From an uncultured Flavobacteriales bacterium (GTDB lineage: Bacteria > Bacteroidota > Bacteroidia > UBA10329), in contig CALCGD010000165.1 of the NCBI GenBank assembly GCA_937900875.1, positions 1 to 45,337 of the forward strand: DNA of 45,337 nucleotides. The letters are read 5' to 3'. How positions within the stretch are numbered: the stretch's first letter is position 1; every line of letters begins with the position of its first letter. Both the position numbers and the translations under genes were made by a program. Below the pieces are notes generated by a model. It worked only from the letters and a program-made list of their open reading frames with translations. It was not told the DNA's origin and made no database searches. Positions 27,357 through 36,862 of the stretch are shown here, piece after piece.

Positions 27357-27432
27357 CATCAGGGGTGCTCGAAAATCGGGCTGAGATAATACCCTAAAAC
27401 TTGATCCAGGTAATGCTGGCGGAAGGAAGATG
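27357..27432 (+). ncRNA. TPP riboswitch (THI element) with the start codon inside P1
   Basis: All hallmark parts of the thiamine pyrophosphate aptamer are present. P1 is CATC 27357-27360 with GATG 27429-27432. P2 is GGGT 27363-27366 with ACCC 27391-27394. P3 is a short CTCG/CGGG stem, 27368-27371 and 27377-27380. The conserved CTGAGA lies at 27381-27386. P4 is CTT 27400-27402 with AAG 27423-27425. P5 is CCAG 27406-27409 with CTGG 27416-27419, enclosing the TAATGC segment. The 3' strand of P1 contains the ATG (27430-27432) of the receptor gene, and the purine-rich GGAAGGAAG just before it is also within the aptamer. Ligand binding should hide the start codon directly; no separate expression platform is visible. 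Confidence 0.95.
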
Positions 27433-29805
27433 AAAAGACAACTATTTATTGCAGCGCTATGCCTGTGCGCCTCACAAATACAGGCTCAATCTATTTCGGG
27501 AACCGTTTATTCTGCTTCAGATAGCGCTGCTATTCCTGGCGTGAATGTTACCGTTTCTGGAACTTACAGCGGTACGTTTACAGATACTGAAGGGAAATTC
27601 CACATCCGTTATGGCAAGGCAGATTCCGTCAAACTGAATCTAAGTTTCATTGGTTTTGATAACCGAGAAATTGCCGTTGTCGCAGGACAGAAAAAGCTAC
27701 ATCAGATTTACCTAACAGCAACGTCTTACGAGAAGGATGCTGTGGTTGTGAGTTCAACCCGAGCAAACAGAAATACCGCAACGGCATACACAGACGTTGA
27801 TTTAGAAACAATCGAGACTCAAAATTTCAGTCAAGATATTCCTGTATTGTTGGAGCTAGAACCAAGCGTGGTTTCGACTTCGGATGCAGGAGCGGGAGTT
27901 GGATATACGGGAATCAGAATAAGAGGAACTGATCCAACCCGTATTAATGTTACGCTGAACGGTATTCCCATCAACGATTCAGAATCACATGGCGTTTTCT
28001 GGGTAAATATGCCCGATCTGGCCTCTAGTTTAGATAACATTCAAGTTCAGCGCGGGGTTGGAACAAGCAGCAATGGAGCGGGCGCATTTGGTGCCAGCAT
28101 CAACATGCAAACCAATACGGTTCGTAAGAAATGGTATGCTGAATTGGTGAATGGGTATGGTTCTTTCAACACTTGGCGCCACTCGGTTTCAGCAGGTTCT
28201 GGATTGATTGCCAACAAATTCACAATTGATGCACGTTTCAGTCGAATTTCGTCTGATGGGTATATAGACCGAGCTACTTCTAGTCTTTGGTCGTGGTACG
28301 CGTCAGCGGCTTATCATGGCAAGAAAACCATGATTCGTTTTAACGCAATTGGCGGAAGAGAACGAACCTACCAATCTTGGTGGGGAACGCCACAGGACTC
28401 ACTTGAAACAAATCGAACTTACAATTATTACAACTACGAAAATGAGGTTGATGATTATGGGCAAGACCATTATCAACTCATCATCGCACATGAATTTGAC
28501 CGAAACTGGAACTTCAATCTGAACGGGCATTACACCAGAGGAAAAGGCTACTTCGAGCAATTAAGAGAGAAAGACGATTTGTCTGACTATGGATTGGAAA
28601 ACGTAATTATTGGGAATGACACAATCACCACTTCCGATATTATTCGAAGACGTTGGTTAGACAATCATTTCTACGGATTCACCTTTGCCGTAAATTATAC
28701 GGGGAAGAAGTTAAACGCAACATTTGGTGGTGGCTGGAATCAGTATTTAGGAAAACATTTTGGCGAAGCAATCGATTCTGAATTCACAGAATACGAAGAA
28801 TTAAGCCAACGGTATTATGAAGATGACGCACGCAAAAACGACATCAGCGTTTACATCCGAGCCAACTATCAATTTCACCCTAAAGTAAATCTGTTTGTCG
28901 ATTTACAGCATAGAACCATTGAATACAATTTCGTAGGGCCAGAAGCTGATTTATTTGGTCGAATTAAAACTACTGAGCAAAGCATCAATTGGCACTTCTT
29001 TAACCCAAAAGTTGGTTTCAACTTCGATTTAAACAGTCGAAATCGTGTTTATACTTCTCTTGCAATGGGCAACCGTGAGCCTGCTAGAAAAGACATCGTT
29101 GAGGCAACACAACTTTCTCGTCCGAAGCATGAAACACTTTACGATTGGGAATTGGGTTACGAACGAAAGTCGCGCTCGTATTCCGTAGGACTAAATGCTT
29201 TTTGGATGGTTTACCAGAACCAGCTTGTACCAACTGGACAAGTGAATGATGTGGGTGCCTACACCAGTCAAAATGTAGATTGGAGCGACAGATACGGGTT
29301 GGAATTAATGTGGAGCGTGAACATCCTCAAGAATCTAAACCTTGCAGGTAATTTCACGTGGAGCCAGAGCAAAATCTGGGATTTCACGGAATACGTAGAT
29401 GATTATGATAATGGCGGTCAGGTGGAGATTAATCACGGCCTGACGGATATCGCATTCTCGCCAAACTATATTGTTGCTGCAAATCTCACCTACGAGCCGA
29501 TCAAGAATTTGCGTGCTTCATTCATCACAAAATACGTTGGAGAGCAGTTTTTAGACAACACATCTAACCGTGATCGAATGCTTAACGATTACGTCACCAA
29601 CAACTTACGTTTGAGCTACAATTTTCATTGGAAATTCTTCAAAGAAATAGGTATTGGTGTTCAGCTAAATAACATCTTCAACCAGTTTTATGAATCTAAC
29701 GGTTACACCTTCTCCTATATATATGGCGGAGAATCTACCACGGAGAATTACTACTATCCGCAAGCAGGATTCAACTTTATGACCATGTTAACGCTTAAGT
29801 TATAA
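27430..29805 (+). CDS. TonB-dependent outer-membrane receptor, TPP-regulated (probably thiamine uptake)
   Basis: 791 residues. Signal peptide to SQIQAQ. A carboxypeptidase D regulatory-like domain lies at about 20-100 (SISGTVYSASDSAAIPGVNV, GTFTDTEGKFHI). The plug is at about 105-235 (VVVSSTRANRN, GIRIRGTDPTRINVTLNGIP, FWVNMPDLASSLDNIQVQRGVGTS, GAFGASINMQT). The rest is a 22-strand barrel ending in the aromatic-rich C-terminus FNFMTMLTLKL. Control by a TPP riboswitch makes thiamine or a thiamine precursor the likely ligand, with the PnuC-type transporter just upstream as the inner-membrane partner. No in-frame ATG, GTG or TTG lies before 27430 within the aptamer, so the start is firm. Confidence 0.95.
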   Translation: MKRQLFIAALCLCASQIQAQSISGTVYSASDSAAIPGVNVTVSGTYSGTFTDTEGKFHIRYGKADSVKLNLSFIGFDNREIAVVAGQKKLHQIYLTATSYEKDAVVVSSTRANRNTATAYTDVDLETIETQNFSQDIPVLLELEPSVVSTSDAGAGVGYTGIRIRGTDPTRINVTLNGIPINDSESHGVFWVNMPDLASSLDNIQVQRGVGTSSNGAGAFGASINMQTNTVRKKWYAELVNGYGSFNTWRHSVSAGSGLIANKFTIDARFSRISSDGYIDRATSSLWSWYASAAYHGKKTMIRFNAIGGRERTYQSWWGTPQDSLETNRTYNYYNYENEVDDYGQDHYQLIIAHEFDRNWNFNLNGHYTRGKGYFEQLREKDDLSDYGLENVIIGNDTITTSDIIRRRWLDNHFYGFTFAVNYTGKKLNATFGGGWNQYLGKHFGEAIDSEFTEYEELSQRYYEDDARKNDISVYIRANYQFHPKVNLFVDLQHRTIEYNFVGPEADLFGRIKTTEQSINWHFFNPKVGFNFDLNSRNRVYTSLAMGNREPARKDIVEATQLSRPKHETLYDWELGYERKSRSYSVGLNAFWMVYQNQLVPTGQVNDVGAYTSQNVDWSDRYGLELMWSVNILKNLNLAGNFTWSQSKIWDFTEYVDDYDNGGQVEINHGLTDIAFSPNYIVAANLTYEPIKNLRASFITKYVGEQFLDNTSNRDRMLNDYVTNNLRLSYNFHWKFFKEIGIGVQLNNIFNQFYESNGYTFSYIYGGESTTENYYYPQAGFNFMTMLTLKL

Positions 29806-29828
29806 TCAATCATCCGTATTCTTGATTT

Positions 29829-30299
29829 GTGAATTCGGCCTTGTACAAATCGCCCGTTGGTTGGCTAGAAATAGTTGAAGAAAATGACTGCCTTGTTGAA
29901 GTCAGGTTTCTTGATGATGAATCCATTTCAATATCACAAAATCCAAAAGGCATTCTAAAAGATGCTATCCAACAATTGGGTGAATACTTCAGCGGCAGTA
30001 GAACAGAATTCAAATTGCCACTCTCTCCAAAAGGAACTGATTTTCAGAAAAAGGTGTGGGATGAATTGCAGAATATCGAATTCGGGAAGACTGTCTCATA
30101 CATGGATATAGCCAAGCGTTTGGGCGACCCGAAAGTGATTCGTGCAGCTGGTACCGCAAATGGCAAAAATCCGATTGCAGTTATTATTCCGTGCCACAGA
30201 GTGATTGGAAGCGATGGAAGTTTGACTGGTTATTCAGGAGGGTTAAAAAGAAAACAATGGCTTCTTGAGCACGAAAGTTCTCAAGGAATGCTGTTCTAG
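29829..30299 (+). CDS. ogt: Methylated-DNA-protein-cysteine S-methyltransferase
   Basis: Suicide repair protein that takes the alkyl group from O6-alkylguanine. 156 residues. The C-terminal DNA-binding/active-site domain is complete: GTDFQKKVWDELQNIEFGKTVSYMDIA, RAAGTANGKNPIAVIIPCHRVIGSDG (acceptor Cys in PCHRV) and LTGYSGGLKRKQWLLEHE. Start is GTG at 29829: a stop codon lies just upstream in frame, and MNSALYKSPVGWLEI matches the usual N-terminus. It follows the TonB receptor by 23 bases, with no terminator visible between them, so some read-through is likely. Confidence 0.95.
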   Translation: MNSALYKSPVGWLEIVEENDCLVEVRFLDDESISISQNPKGILKDAIQQLGEYFSGSRTEFKLPLSPKGTDFQKKVWDELQNIEFGKTVSYMDIAKRLGDPKVIRAAGTANGKNPIAVIIPCHRVIGSDGSLTGYSGGLKRKQWLLEHESSQGMLF

Positions 30300-30305
30300 C
30301 TGAAC

Positions 30306-30665
30306 TTAAATGACCTTCTTTTTGAGGTAATAGGTATTCAATTGCATTCCCGATTGTGAACTTTCTGTGGCTGTCTGAATCGTATATCCATTAGCAAGGA
30401 AATCTGTGAGCGTTTGTTTTAACACAAAGTCTCCATTTCCATGCTCGGTATCTGAAACACTTACCTCCTCTATTCTCCCCAACCCTTTAGAAACATAAAC
30501 CACCGGCTTAATCTTGAAAAGCTCATTGATAGGCTGCACGACTCTCACAATTGCTAGGCTATCGTTCTTAGACTCTGGAGCGGGTCCCCCAGTCCAAGAG
30601 CTGAGAATTAACCAACCGAATAATGTGCTAAAAATCAGGAGAGACTTAAGAGAGAAGTTTTTCAT
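30306..30665 (-). CDS. Small secreted or membrane-anchored hypothetical protein
   Basis: 119 residues, not recognised. The N-terminus (MKNFSLKSLLIFSTLFGWLILSSW) is a signal peptide or signal anchor. The remainder is mixed charge, with IVRVVQPINELFKIKPVVYVSKGLGRIEEVSVSD followed by FLANGYTIQTATESSQSGMQLNTYYLKKK, which suggests a small alpha/beta fold. No cysteines, so no lipobox and no disulfides. It is separated by 54 bases from the LRR gene on the same strand and converges closely with ogt. Codon-like periodicity and the signal sequence support a real gene. Confidence 0.65.
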   Translation of the reverse strand: MKNFSLKSLLIFSTLFGWLILSSWTGGPAPESKNDSLAIVRVVQPINELFKIKPVVYVSKGLGRIEEVSVSDTEHGNGDFVLKQTLTDFLANGYTIQTATESSQSGMQLNTYYLKKKVI

Positions 30666-30719
30666 GGTGATTAATTTGCTTTGAAAATAACGAATGAAGT
30701 CAGAACTACCAACAGGCTG

Positions 30720-31319
30720 TTAGTTGCCACAATTACAGTGCTGGTCCAATTCAACCTTGGTATTTGGTAACAAATTTTTGATTTCCGCTTGCTCAGCTTC
30801 AGTCATTACAATAACCCTTAAATCAATCTCTTCTAGCCCCCACATTTCGGCCATAGAACCCGGCAATCGTGTGATATTGTTACTCCACATGTCTATGTAC
30901 CGTAGTTTTTTGAGGTTGCCAATTTCATCTGGTAAGGTCTCTAATTCATTCTGATTAATGACCAATTCTCTGAGGTCTTCCAGCTCTCCAATTTGAGCAG
31001 GAAGAACCTCAATTTTATTCTTAAATAATATTAGTTTTTTAAGCTTTTTTAACAAACCTATTTGAGGAGGGATTTCTGTCAGGCGGTTTTTACTTAAATC
31101 CAAAAGTTGAAGATTCGGGAACTCAGTAAAAACCTCCATCGGAACTTCTTTCAACCTGTCTTTCAATTTTAAACTGTAAACACTGTCTTTGGGCGCTGCT
31201 AGTGCCTCTTCTAAAGAAGTGTATTGGTAAATGTCGCTTTCCAACGCTTCTAAATTGTAGTCCTGCGCACACAACTGAGTGAAGAAAAATGTACCAAGAA
31301 GGGCAAGTATTAATCTCAT
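30720..31319 (-). CDS. Secreted leucine-rich repeat protein
   Basis: 199 residues with signal peptide MRLILALLGTFFFTQLCAQ. About five LRRs of 23 residues lie at 65-170: FPNLQLLDLSKNRLTEIPPQIG, LKKLKKLILFKNKIEVLPAQIG, LEDLRELVINQNELETLPDEIG, LKKLRYIDMWSNNITRLPGSMA. These are of the plant/small-GTPase-like PxxIGxLxxL type. A short C-terminal cap ends in HCNCGN. LRRs bind proteins; the partner is unknown. The start codon overlaps the ribF stop by 4 bases, so the two are co-transcribed. Confidence 0.85.
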   Translation of the reverse strand: MRLILALLGTFFFTQLCAQDYNLEALESDIYQYTSLEEALAAPKDSVYSLKLKDRLKEVPMEVFTEFPNLQLLDLSKNRLTEIPPQIGLLKKLKKLILFKNKIEVLPAQIGELEDLRELVINQNELETLPDEIGNLKKLRYIDMWSNNITRLPGSMAEMWGLEEIDLRVIVMTEAEQAEIKNLLPNTKVELDQHCNCGN

Positions 31320-32239
31320 AAAATATTATTAGTTAGATTTTTATCAACCATCAGTCTTGCACTTAATTCTTCAACACTATCAAACTTTTTCTCATCTCTA
31401 ATTCGGTCAATAATATGAAGCGTTAGTTGCTGACCATAGAAATCTGCATCATAGTCTAAAACATGAACCTCAATCCGTCTTTCTGCTCCGTTAACGGTTG
31501 GTCTTGTTCCAATATTGAGCATGCCCTTTAATTTCTCTCCATTTAAATAGACGTAACATGCATAAACACCGTTGGCTGGGATTACTTTTATATCATCTAA
31601 TACTTCAATATTGGCGGTAGGAAAGCCGATTTTTCGTCCCAATTTATCACCATGTATTACAACACCGCTAAGCGGATAAGGGTGTGACAAATACTTTGCC
31701 GCAATTGCCACATCTCCTACTAGCAGTGCTTTTCTAATCTTGGTTGAACTTACCGCTACATCGTCTACATCTTGAACTGAAATTTCCTCTACCTGAAAAC
31801 CATAGAGTGGTCCAGACTCGCGTAGATGTTCGAAACTACCCTCTCTGTTTCGGCCAAAATGATGGTCATAGCCGATTACCAATACAGATGTCCCAAGCTT
31901 ATTAACCAAAATATCTCGGATAAAATCTAACGAGGTAGTTCTCGAAAATTCGCGAGTGAAGGGATGAATAATCAGGTTCTGAACTCCCGCTTCCTCTAAA
32001 AGCTGAATCTTTTCATCCATTGTTGTTATCAATTCCAGACCATGATCGTCAGGAAATAAAACCATTCTAGGATGCGGATGAAATGTTAACAGAACACTCT
32101 CCCCACCTATCTTCTCAGCTATTTCATTCAGCCGATTAATTATTTTTCTATGCCCAATATGAACACCATCAAAAGTGCCCGTGGTAACCACTGCGCCTTT
32201 TACCTTCTCAAAATCTTTTATGGAGTGAAATACTTTCAA
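31316..32239 (-). CDS. ribF: Bifunctional riboflavin kinase / FAD synthetase
   Basis: Makes FMN and FAD from riboflavin in the cytoplasm. 307 residues. The N-terminal FMN adenylyltransferase domain (about 1-160) has the nucleotidyltransferase motif GTFDGVHIGHRKI, then LLTFHPHPRMVL, VIGYDHHFGRNREG and the STKIRKALLVGD segment. The C-terminal flavokinase domain (about 175-300) has GDKLGRKIGFPTANIEV, NGVYACYV, MLNIGTRPTVNG and the helix IRDEKKFDSVEEL. Both domains are intact. It is the first gene of a two-gene unit with the LRR protein and is divergent from atpD. Confidence 0.96.
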   Translation of the reverse strand: MKVFHSIKDFEKVKGAVVTTGTFDGVHIGHRKIINRLNEIAEKIGGESVLLTFHPHPRMVLFPDDHGLELITTMDEKIQLLEEAGVQNLIIHPFTREFSRTTSLDFIRDILVNKLGTSVLVIGYDHHFGRNREGSFEHLRESGPLYGFQVEEISVQDVDDVAVSSTKIRKALLVGDVAIAAKYLSHPYPLSGVVIHGDKLGRKIGFPTANIEVLDDIKVIPANGVYACYVYLNGEKLKGMLNIGTRPTVNGAERRIEVHVLDYDADFYGQQLTLHIIDRIRDEKKFDSVEELSARLMVDKNLTNNIL

Positions 32240-32256
32240 CTGTAATTATTGGGCTG

Positions 32257-32282
32257 CAAAAATATCGTTTTACCCGCGGCAA
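32257..32282 (-). promoter_or_regulatory. Possible ribF promoter
   Basis: On the minus strand, TATTTTTG (32257-32264) matches TAnnTTTG and lies 18 bases before the ribF ATG. A TTG is at 32280-32282, only 15 bases upstream, shorter than the usual 17-23. Plausible but weak. Confidence 0.35.
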
Positions 32283-32347
32283 TGCCATGAATGAAGGATG
32301 TTGCGCAAGGCGTTTGTCGGAGCTTGTTAACATTTTTTAAACATGCC

Positions 32348-32378
32348 TTGTTCAAGCAGAACGAATGACCTACTTTCG
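32348..32378 (+). promoter_or_regulatory. Promoter for atpD-atpC
   Basis: TTG at 32348-32350, 20 bases, then TACTTTCG at 32371-32378, a near match to TAnnTTTG. Transcription would start near 32385, giving a leader of about 40 bases to the atpD ATG at 32427. The remaining part of the ribF-atpD gap shows no further structure that I can support. Confidence 0.65.
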
Positions 32379-32426
32379 CAGTCCGAAAAACGAGCCTTTT
32401 TAATACGGTATAAAAACAACTTATAA

Positions 32427-33932
<1,506 letters not shown>

Positions 33933-33943
33933 GCAACAACAAG

Positions 33944-34183
33944 ATGCTTTTAGAAATTGTAACACCAGACGAAAAGGTATTTGAGGGAGAGGCCAAATAT
34001 GTGCAGCTTCCTGGAAAGGAAGGTCTTTTTGGTATTCTCGACAATCATGCCCCTATCGTTTCTACCCTGGTAAAAGGACGAGTTAAGGTTGAGGCGTTAG
34101 ATGGAGATATTCAGTTTTTTGAGATTGGCGGAGGCGTTGTAGAAATGAACAACAACAAGGTTATTGTTCTTGCAGAAAACTAA
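33944..34183 (+). CDS. atpC: ATP synthase F1 subunit epsilon, short form
   Basis: 79 residues. It contains the N-terminal beta-sandwich only: LEIVTPDEKVFEGEAKYVQLPGKEGLFGILDNHAPIVSTLVKGRV and the closing strand FFEIGGGVVEMNNNKVIVLAEN. E. coli epsilon is about 139 residues, with a C-terminal two-helix domain that inhibits ATP hydrolysis and binds ATP; that domain is absent. Short epsilon subunits are known in this phylum. It contacts subunit gamma and the c-ring. Co-transcribed with atpD and followed by a good terminator. Confidence 0.95.
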   Translation: MLLEIVTPDEKVFEGEAKYVQLPGKEGLFGILDNHAPIVSTLVKGRVKVEALDGDIQFFEIGGGVVEMNNNKVIVLAEN

Positions 34184-34205
34184 CTCTTGAGGTAATAATA
34201 TTTGT

Positions 34206-34239
34206 AAAGGCCCCGTTCAGAATATGAATGGGGCTTTTT
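34206..34239 (+). terminator. Intrinsic terminator after atpC
   Basis: AAGGCCCCGTTC pairs with GAATGGGGCTTTT (34206-34218 with 34226-34238, including G-T pairs), loop AGAATAT, followed by a T run. It starts 23 bases after the atpC stop. Confidence 0.92.
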
Positions 34240-34272
34240 GTTAATACTTCTGTCGAAAAAACGGAATGCATT

Positions 34273-34304
34273 TTGCTATTAGCCACTGTCAACTATTAAA
34301 TTGC
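34273..34304 (+). promoter_or_regulatory. Possible promoter of the alpha/beta hydrolase-like gene
   Basis: TTG at 34273-34275, 21 bases, then TAAATTGC at 34297-34304, a degenerate form of TAnnTTTG. If real, the transcript would start at or just before the ATG at 34309, so nearly leaderless. Confidence 0.4.
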
Positions 34305-34308
34305 ACCC

Positions 34309-35055
34309 ATGTTCAGATTCTTAATTATCACCATCCTCTGTTCCCTTTTTATTGGAGCTACAGAGTCTGATGCCCAAACAGCTAGAAGGGTAAAGTTTCC
34401 ATCGAAAGATGGAGTAACTATTACGGCCGACATGTATGAGGTGAACCCAGATTACCCATGGGTTGTGCTTTTTCACATGGCCGAATCTAGCCGTGGTGAA
34501 TACCAAAGGATAGCTCCTAAGTTGAATAAACTTGAAGTAAACTGTATAGCAGTAGACCTTCGCTCTGGCAAGGAGAATAACTTTATTGTAAACGAAACCT
34601 ACGTGCTGGCTAAGAACACTGGGCTTGGCACTTCCTACATGGATGCCGAAGCTGATATGAGAGCCGCCATAGAAAAGGCTTACCTCATTGCCCGCAAACC
34701 AGTAATTATAATGGGCAGCTCTTACACAGCATCGCTAGCCATTAAGCTTGGAAGCGAAATGCCACAAGTAAAAGCCGTTATTGCTTTTAGCCCGGGTGAA
34801 TATTTTGGAAAAGAATTAGATGTAGCTAAGGCCGCTAAAAGCCTTACCAAGCCTACATTCATTGCTTGTGGTGCTGACGAAAAGAAATACACAGACGCTA
34901 TAGCAAATGCAGTCACATCTAGAAAGAAAATTTATTTCGCTCCACCAAAAGGAGGAGCACATGGGTCGAAATGCCTAGGAAAGGATACTGATGGTGAAAC
35001 TGAATACTGGATTCAGATGATCAACTTCCTACAAACCGTAAAAAAGGAGTATTAA
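34309..35055 (+). CDS. Exported alpha/beta hydrolase-like protein
   Basis: 248 residues. Signal peptide MFRFLIITILCSLFIGATESDAQ. Alpha/beta hydrolase or dienelactone-hydrolase-like core: VVLFHMAESSRGEY (oxyanion region), NCIAVDLRSG, the nucleophile elbow IMGSSYTASLA with Ser in GSSYT, AVIAFSPGEYFG, PTFIACGADEKKY, and a His in GGAHGSKCL as the likely catalytic base. A serine hydrolase is likely; the substrate is unknown. It stands alone between the atpC terminator and a convergent MazG-like gene only 2 bases away. Confidence 0.8.
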   Translation: MFRFLIITILCSLFIGATESDAQTARRVKFPSKDGVTITADMYEVNPDYPWVVLFHMAESSRGEYQRIAPKLNKLEVNCIAVDLRSGKENNFIVNETYVLAKNTGLGTSYMDAEADMRAAIEKAYLIARKPVIIMGSSYTASLAIKLGSEMPQVKAVIAFSPGEYFGKELDVAKAAKSLTKPTFIACGADEKKYTDAIANAVTSRKKIYFAPPKGGAHGSKCLGKDTDGETEYWIQMINFLQTVKKEY

Positions 35056-35057
35056 TA

Positions 35058-35390
35058 CTACCTAAGCTTCGGGTTATTGATGTGCCGATTGGCATCTCGC
35101 TTAGTTTTTTTATCTAGATTCTTGTCCAACGCCTTTGTCAGGTCAACTCCTGTCTGATTGGCTAGACAAATTAGTACAAACAGGACATCCGCCATTTCGT
35201 CAGATAGGTCTTTTCCTTTATCCGATTCCTTCTCCGACTGCTCGCCATACCGTCTGGCAATAATTCTGGCAACCTCTCCAACTTCCTCGGTGAGCATGGC
35301 CATATTGGTCAATTCATTAAAATAGCGGACTCCGGTGGATTTAATCCATTTATCAACCTTTTTCTGAGCTTCTTCCATGGTCTTTTTCAA
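35058..35390 (-). CDS. MazG-like nucleotide pyrophosphohydrolase
   Basis: 110 residues, an all-alpha NTP pyrophosphatase of the MazG/dCTPase superfamily. The magnesium-binding signature is complete: MLTEEVGEVARIIA (ExxE) and LSDEMADVLFVLICLANQTG (ExxD). The N-terminal helix ends in WIKSTGVRYFNELTNMAML, as in family members that clean house of non-canonical nucleotides. A second possible start is Met5 at 35378. The basic tail (KKTKRDANRHINN) is short. It is single, with its promoter not readable in the 73 bases to the next gene. Confidence 0.88.
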   Translation of the reverse strand: MKKTMEEAQKKVDKWIKSTGVRYFNELTNMAMLTEEVGEVARIIARRYGEQSEKESDKGKDLSDEMADVLFVLICLANQTGVDLTKALDKNLDKKTKRDANRHINNPKLR

Positions 35391-35463
35391 TTCCTAGTGT
35401 TAGCAAAGAAATGAAAGTAGATGACAGCAACGGTAACTACTATGCCGTATTTTGTACCTCAGA

Positions 35464-36378
35464 ATGAAGAACACCCAATTTCTTTTCCTTCTTCTCGTCT
35501 TAATTATTATTGCGAGCGGCTGTAAAAAAGACCCTGATTTAGTCTTAGATAATGATGCGCCTTATTATTCTGAAGTTTCAGATTTATTGATTGAGAATTA
35601 CATTAATCGAGTGTACATCGATCAAATAGGAAGAGAGCCATTTGATTCTGAAATGATTTCTGAGCGAATGACGCTTAAGGCAAACGATTTAAGTTTTGAA
35701 TCACGGGAAGCCATGATTTACAAATTACAAACAAACACAAACTACATACCGGGCGATATCTCCTACAAACACTCGTATTACAATCGCTTGTACGAACAAG
35801 GAAAAGCAAGATTTATGGAGGCGGCTTCCAATGCCGAAATACAGGAGGTAATGGGGCCAATTGCAGGCGGAATACTCAATGATTCCTTGAACGGTAATTG
35901 GGAAGGTCTTGCAGAGCGCTACCTGTTGCTTGATAAGCTGCAAGCTGTACTCGATTCCGAAGAGAAATACATGAACGGGGCAATAGAAGTTAGCGATTTG
36001 TGCGCTTTCATGGTCAACAATTCTGTGTATGACGAGATTAACATGAACACGTTCAATTTTGTGAACGCAAGTTTTGACAATATGTTTTTTCGTTTTCCAA
36101 CACAAGCTGAATTCTACACAGCATTTAACATGATCGAATACAATCAACCAGGCAGTATGCTTGGTGCCTCTGGTCAGAATAAAGAAGAATACGTTCGAAT
36201 ACTGGCCGATTCGAGAGAGTTTTATGAAGGTTTAATTGTTTGGTCGTACCAACTTCTTCTGGCACGAGAACCTTCAACAGCAGAAACAAGTGTATTGATG
36301 ATTGACCTTTGGTCAGACCACGACCTACAGAAGGTGCAAAAGACTATAATGATAACAGACGAGTATGCTCATTTCTAA
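35464..36378 (+). CDS. Lipoprotein with DUF1549/DUF4214-like motifs, first gene of the DUF1501-type operon
   Basis: 304 residues from MKNTQFLF (an upstream start at 35452 adds four residues). Lipobox IIASGC with Cys20, so an outer- or inner-membrane lipoprotein. The motif NYINRVYIDQIGREPFDSEM near residue 45, followed by ESREAMIYKL, resembles the start of DUF1549 or DUF4214-type proteins. The C-terminus VWSYQLLLAREPSTAETSVLMIDLW ... ITDEYAHF resembles the R.P...E helices of DUF1553. No full-length homology is claimed. It overlaps the next gene by 14 bases. First of six tightly packed plus-strand genes; function unknown. Confidence 0.75.
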   Translation: MKNTQFLFLLLVLIIIASGCKKDPDLVLDNDAPYYSEVSDLLIENYINRVYIDQIGREPFDSEMISERMTLKANDLSFESREAMIYKLQTNTNYIPGDISYKHSYYNRLYEQGKARFMEAASNAEIQEVMGPIAGGILNDSLNGNWEGLAERYLLLDKLQAVLDSEEKYMNGAIEVSDLCAFMVNNSVYDEINMNTFNFVNASFDNMFFRFPTQAEFYTAFNMIEYNQPGSMLGASGQNKEEYVRILADSREFYEGLIVWSYQLLLAREPSTAETSVLMIDLWSDHDLQKVQKTIMITDEYAHF

Positions 36379-36859
36379 ACTGAAATATTTCATACCAGCT
36401 TTGTTCGCTTTTACCCTTGTTTTTTCAGGGTGTGAGAAAGACAAGTTGTACGATGTGAATGAAGAGACCATCCTTCCTGCTAACGCTAACAAAACGAAGC
36501 TAAAATCGGACCAGCAATACATCGCTATTCTGTACGCCAATTTGTTTCAGACAGCCCTATCAAGCGATGATCTTTTTGAAGCGAGCGAGTGCGTTCAATC
36601 CATTGGCGATAAGGATTTGGTGCACGAAGTGCTCATCAGTAATTACATGAATCAGCAAGGCGTTATTCTTCCTACAAACGAAGAGATGAGAGCGGATGTT
36701 GATGGCTTTCTGACCGAAACGTATAACCGTTTTTTAGTTCGAAACCCAACGGAGGCAGAGCGTCAATACTTCAAAAACTACATCAATACCCACCCAAACG
36801 TGAGACCAGAATTGGTGTATTTCTCTTTTGCATTGTCTAACGAATATCAATATTACTAG
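36365..36859 (+). CDS. Small lipoprotein with DUF1553/DUF4214-like C-terminus
   Basis: 164 residues. Lipobox LVFSGC with Cys23. A linker is followed by a helical domain. The end FLTETYNRFLVRNPTEAERQYFKNYINTHP with SFALSNEYQYY closely parallels the C-terminus of the preceding lipoprotein (LLLAREPSTAE ... ITDEYAHF). The two look like distant halves or paralogues of one fold. It overlaps the previous gene by 14 bases and is followed after 3 bases by the DUF1501-like gene. Not recognised at family level with certainty. Confidence 0.72.
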   Translation: MLISKLKYFIPALFAFTLVFSGCEKDKLYDVNEETILPANANKTKLKSDQQYIAILYANLFQTALSSDDLFEASECVQSIGDKDLVHEVLISNYMNQQGVILPTNEEMRADVDGFLTETYNRFLVRNPTEAERQYFKNYINTHPNVRPELVYFSFALSNEYQYY

Positions 36860-36862
36860 GCC

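Noticed and set aside
35443-35462. TATTTTG box before the first lipoprotein of the DUF1501-type operon
   Set aside because: It misses two bases of TAnnTTTG and has no TTG at the right distance; the operon promoter remains unidentified.
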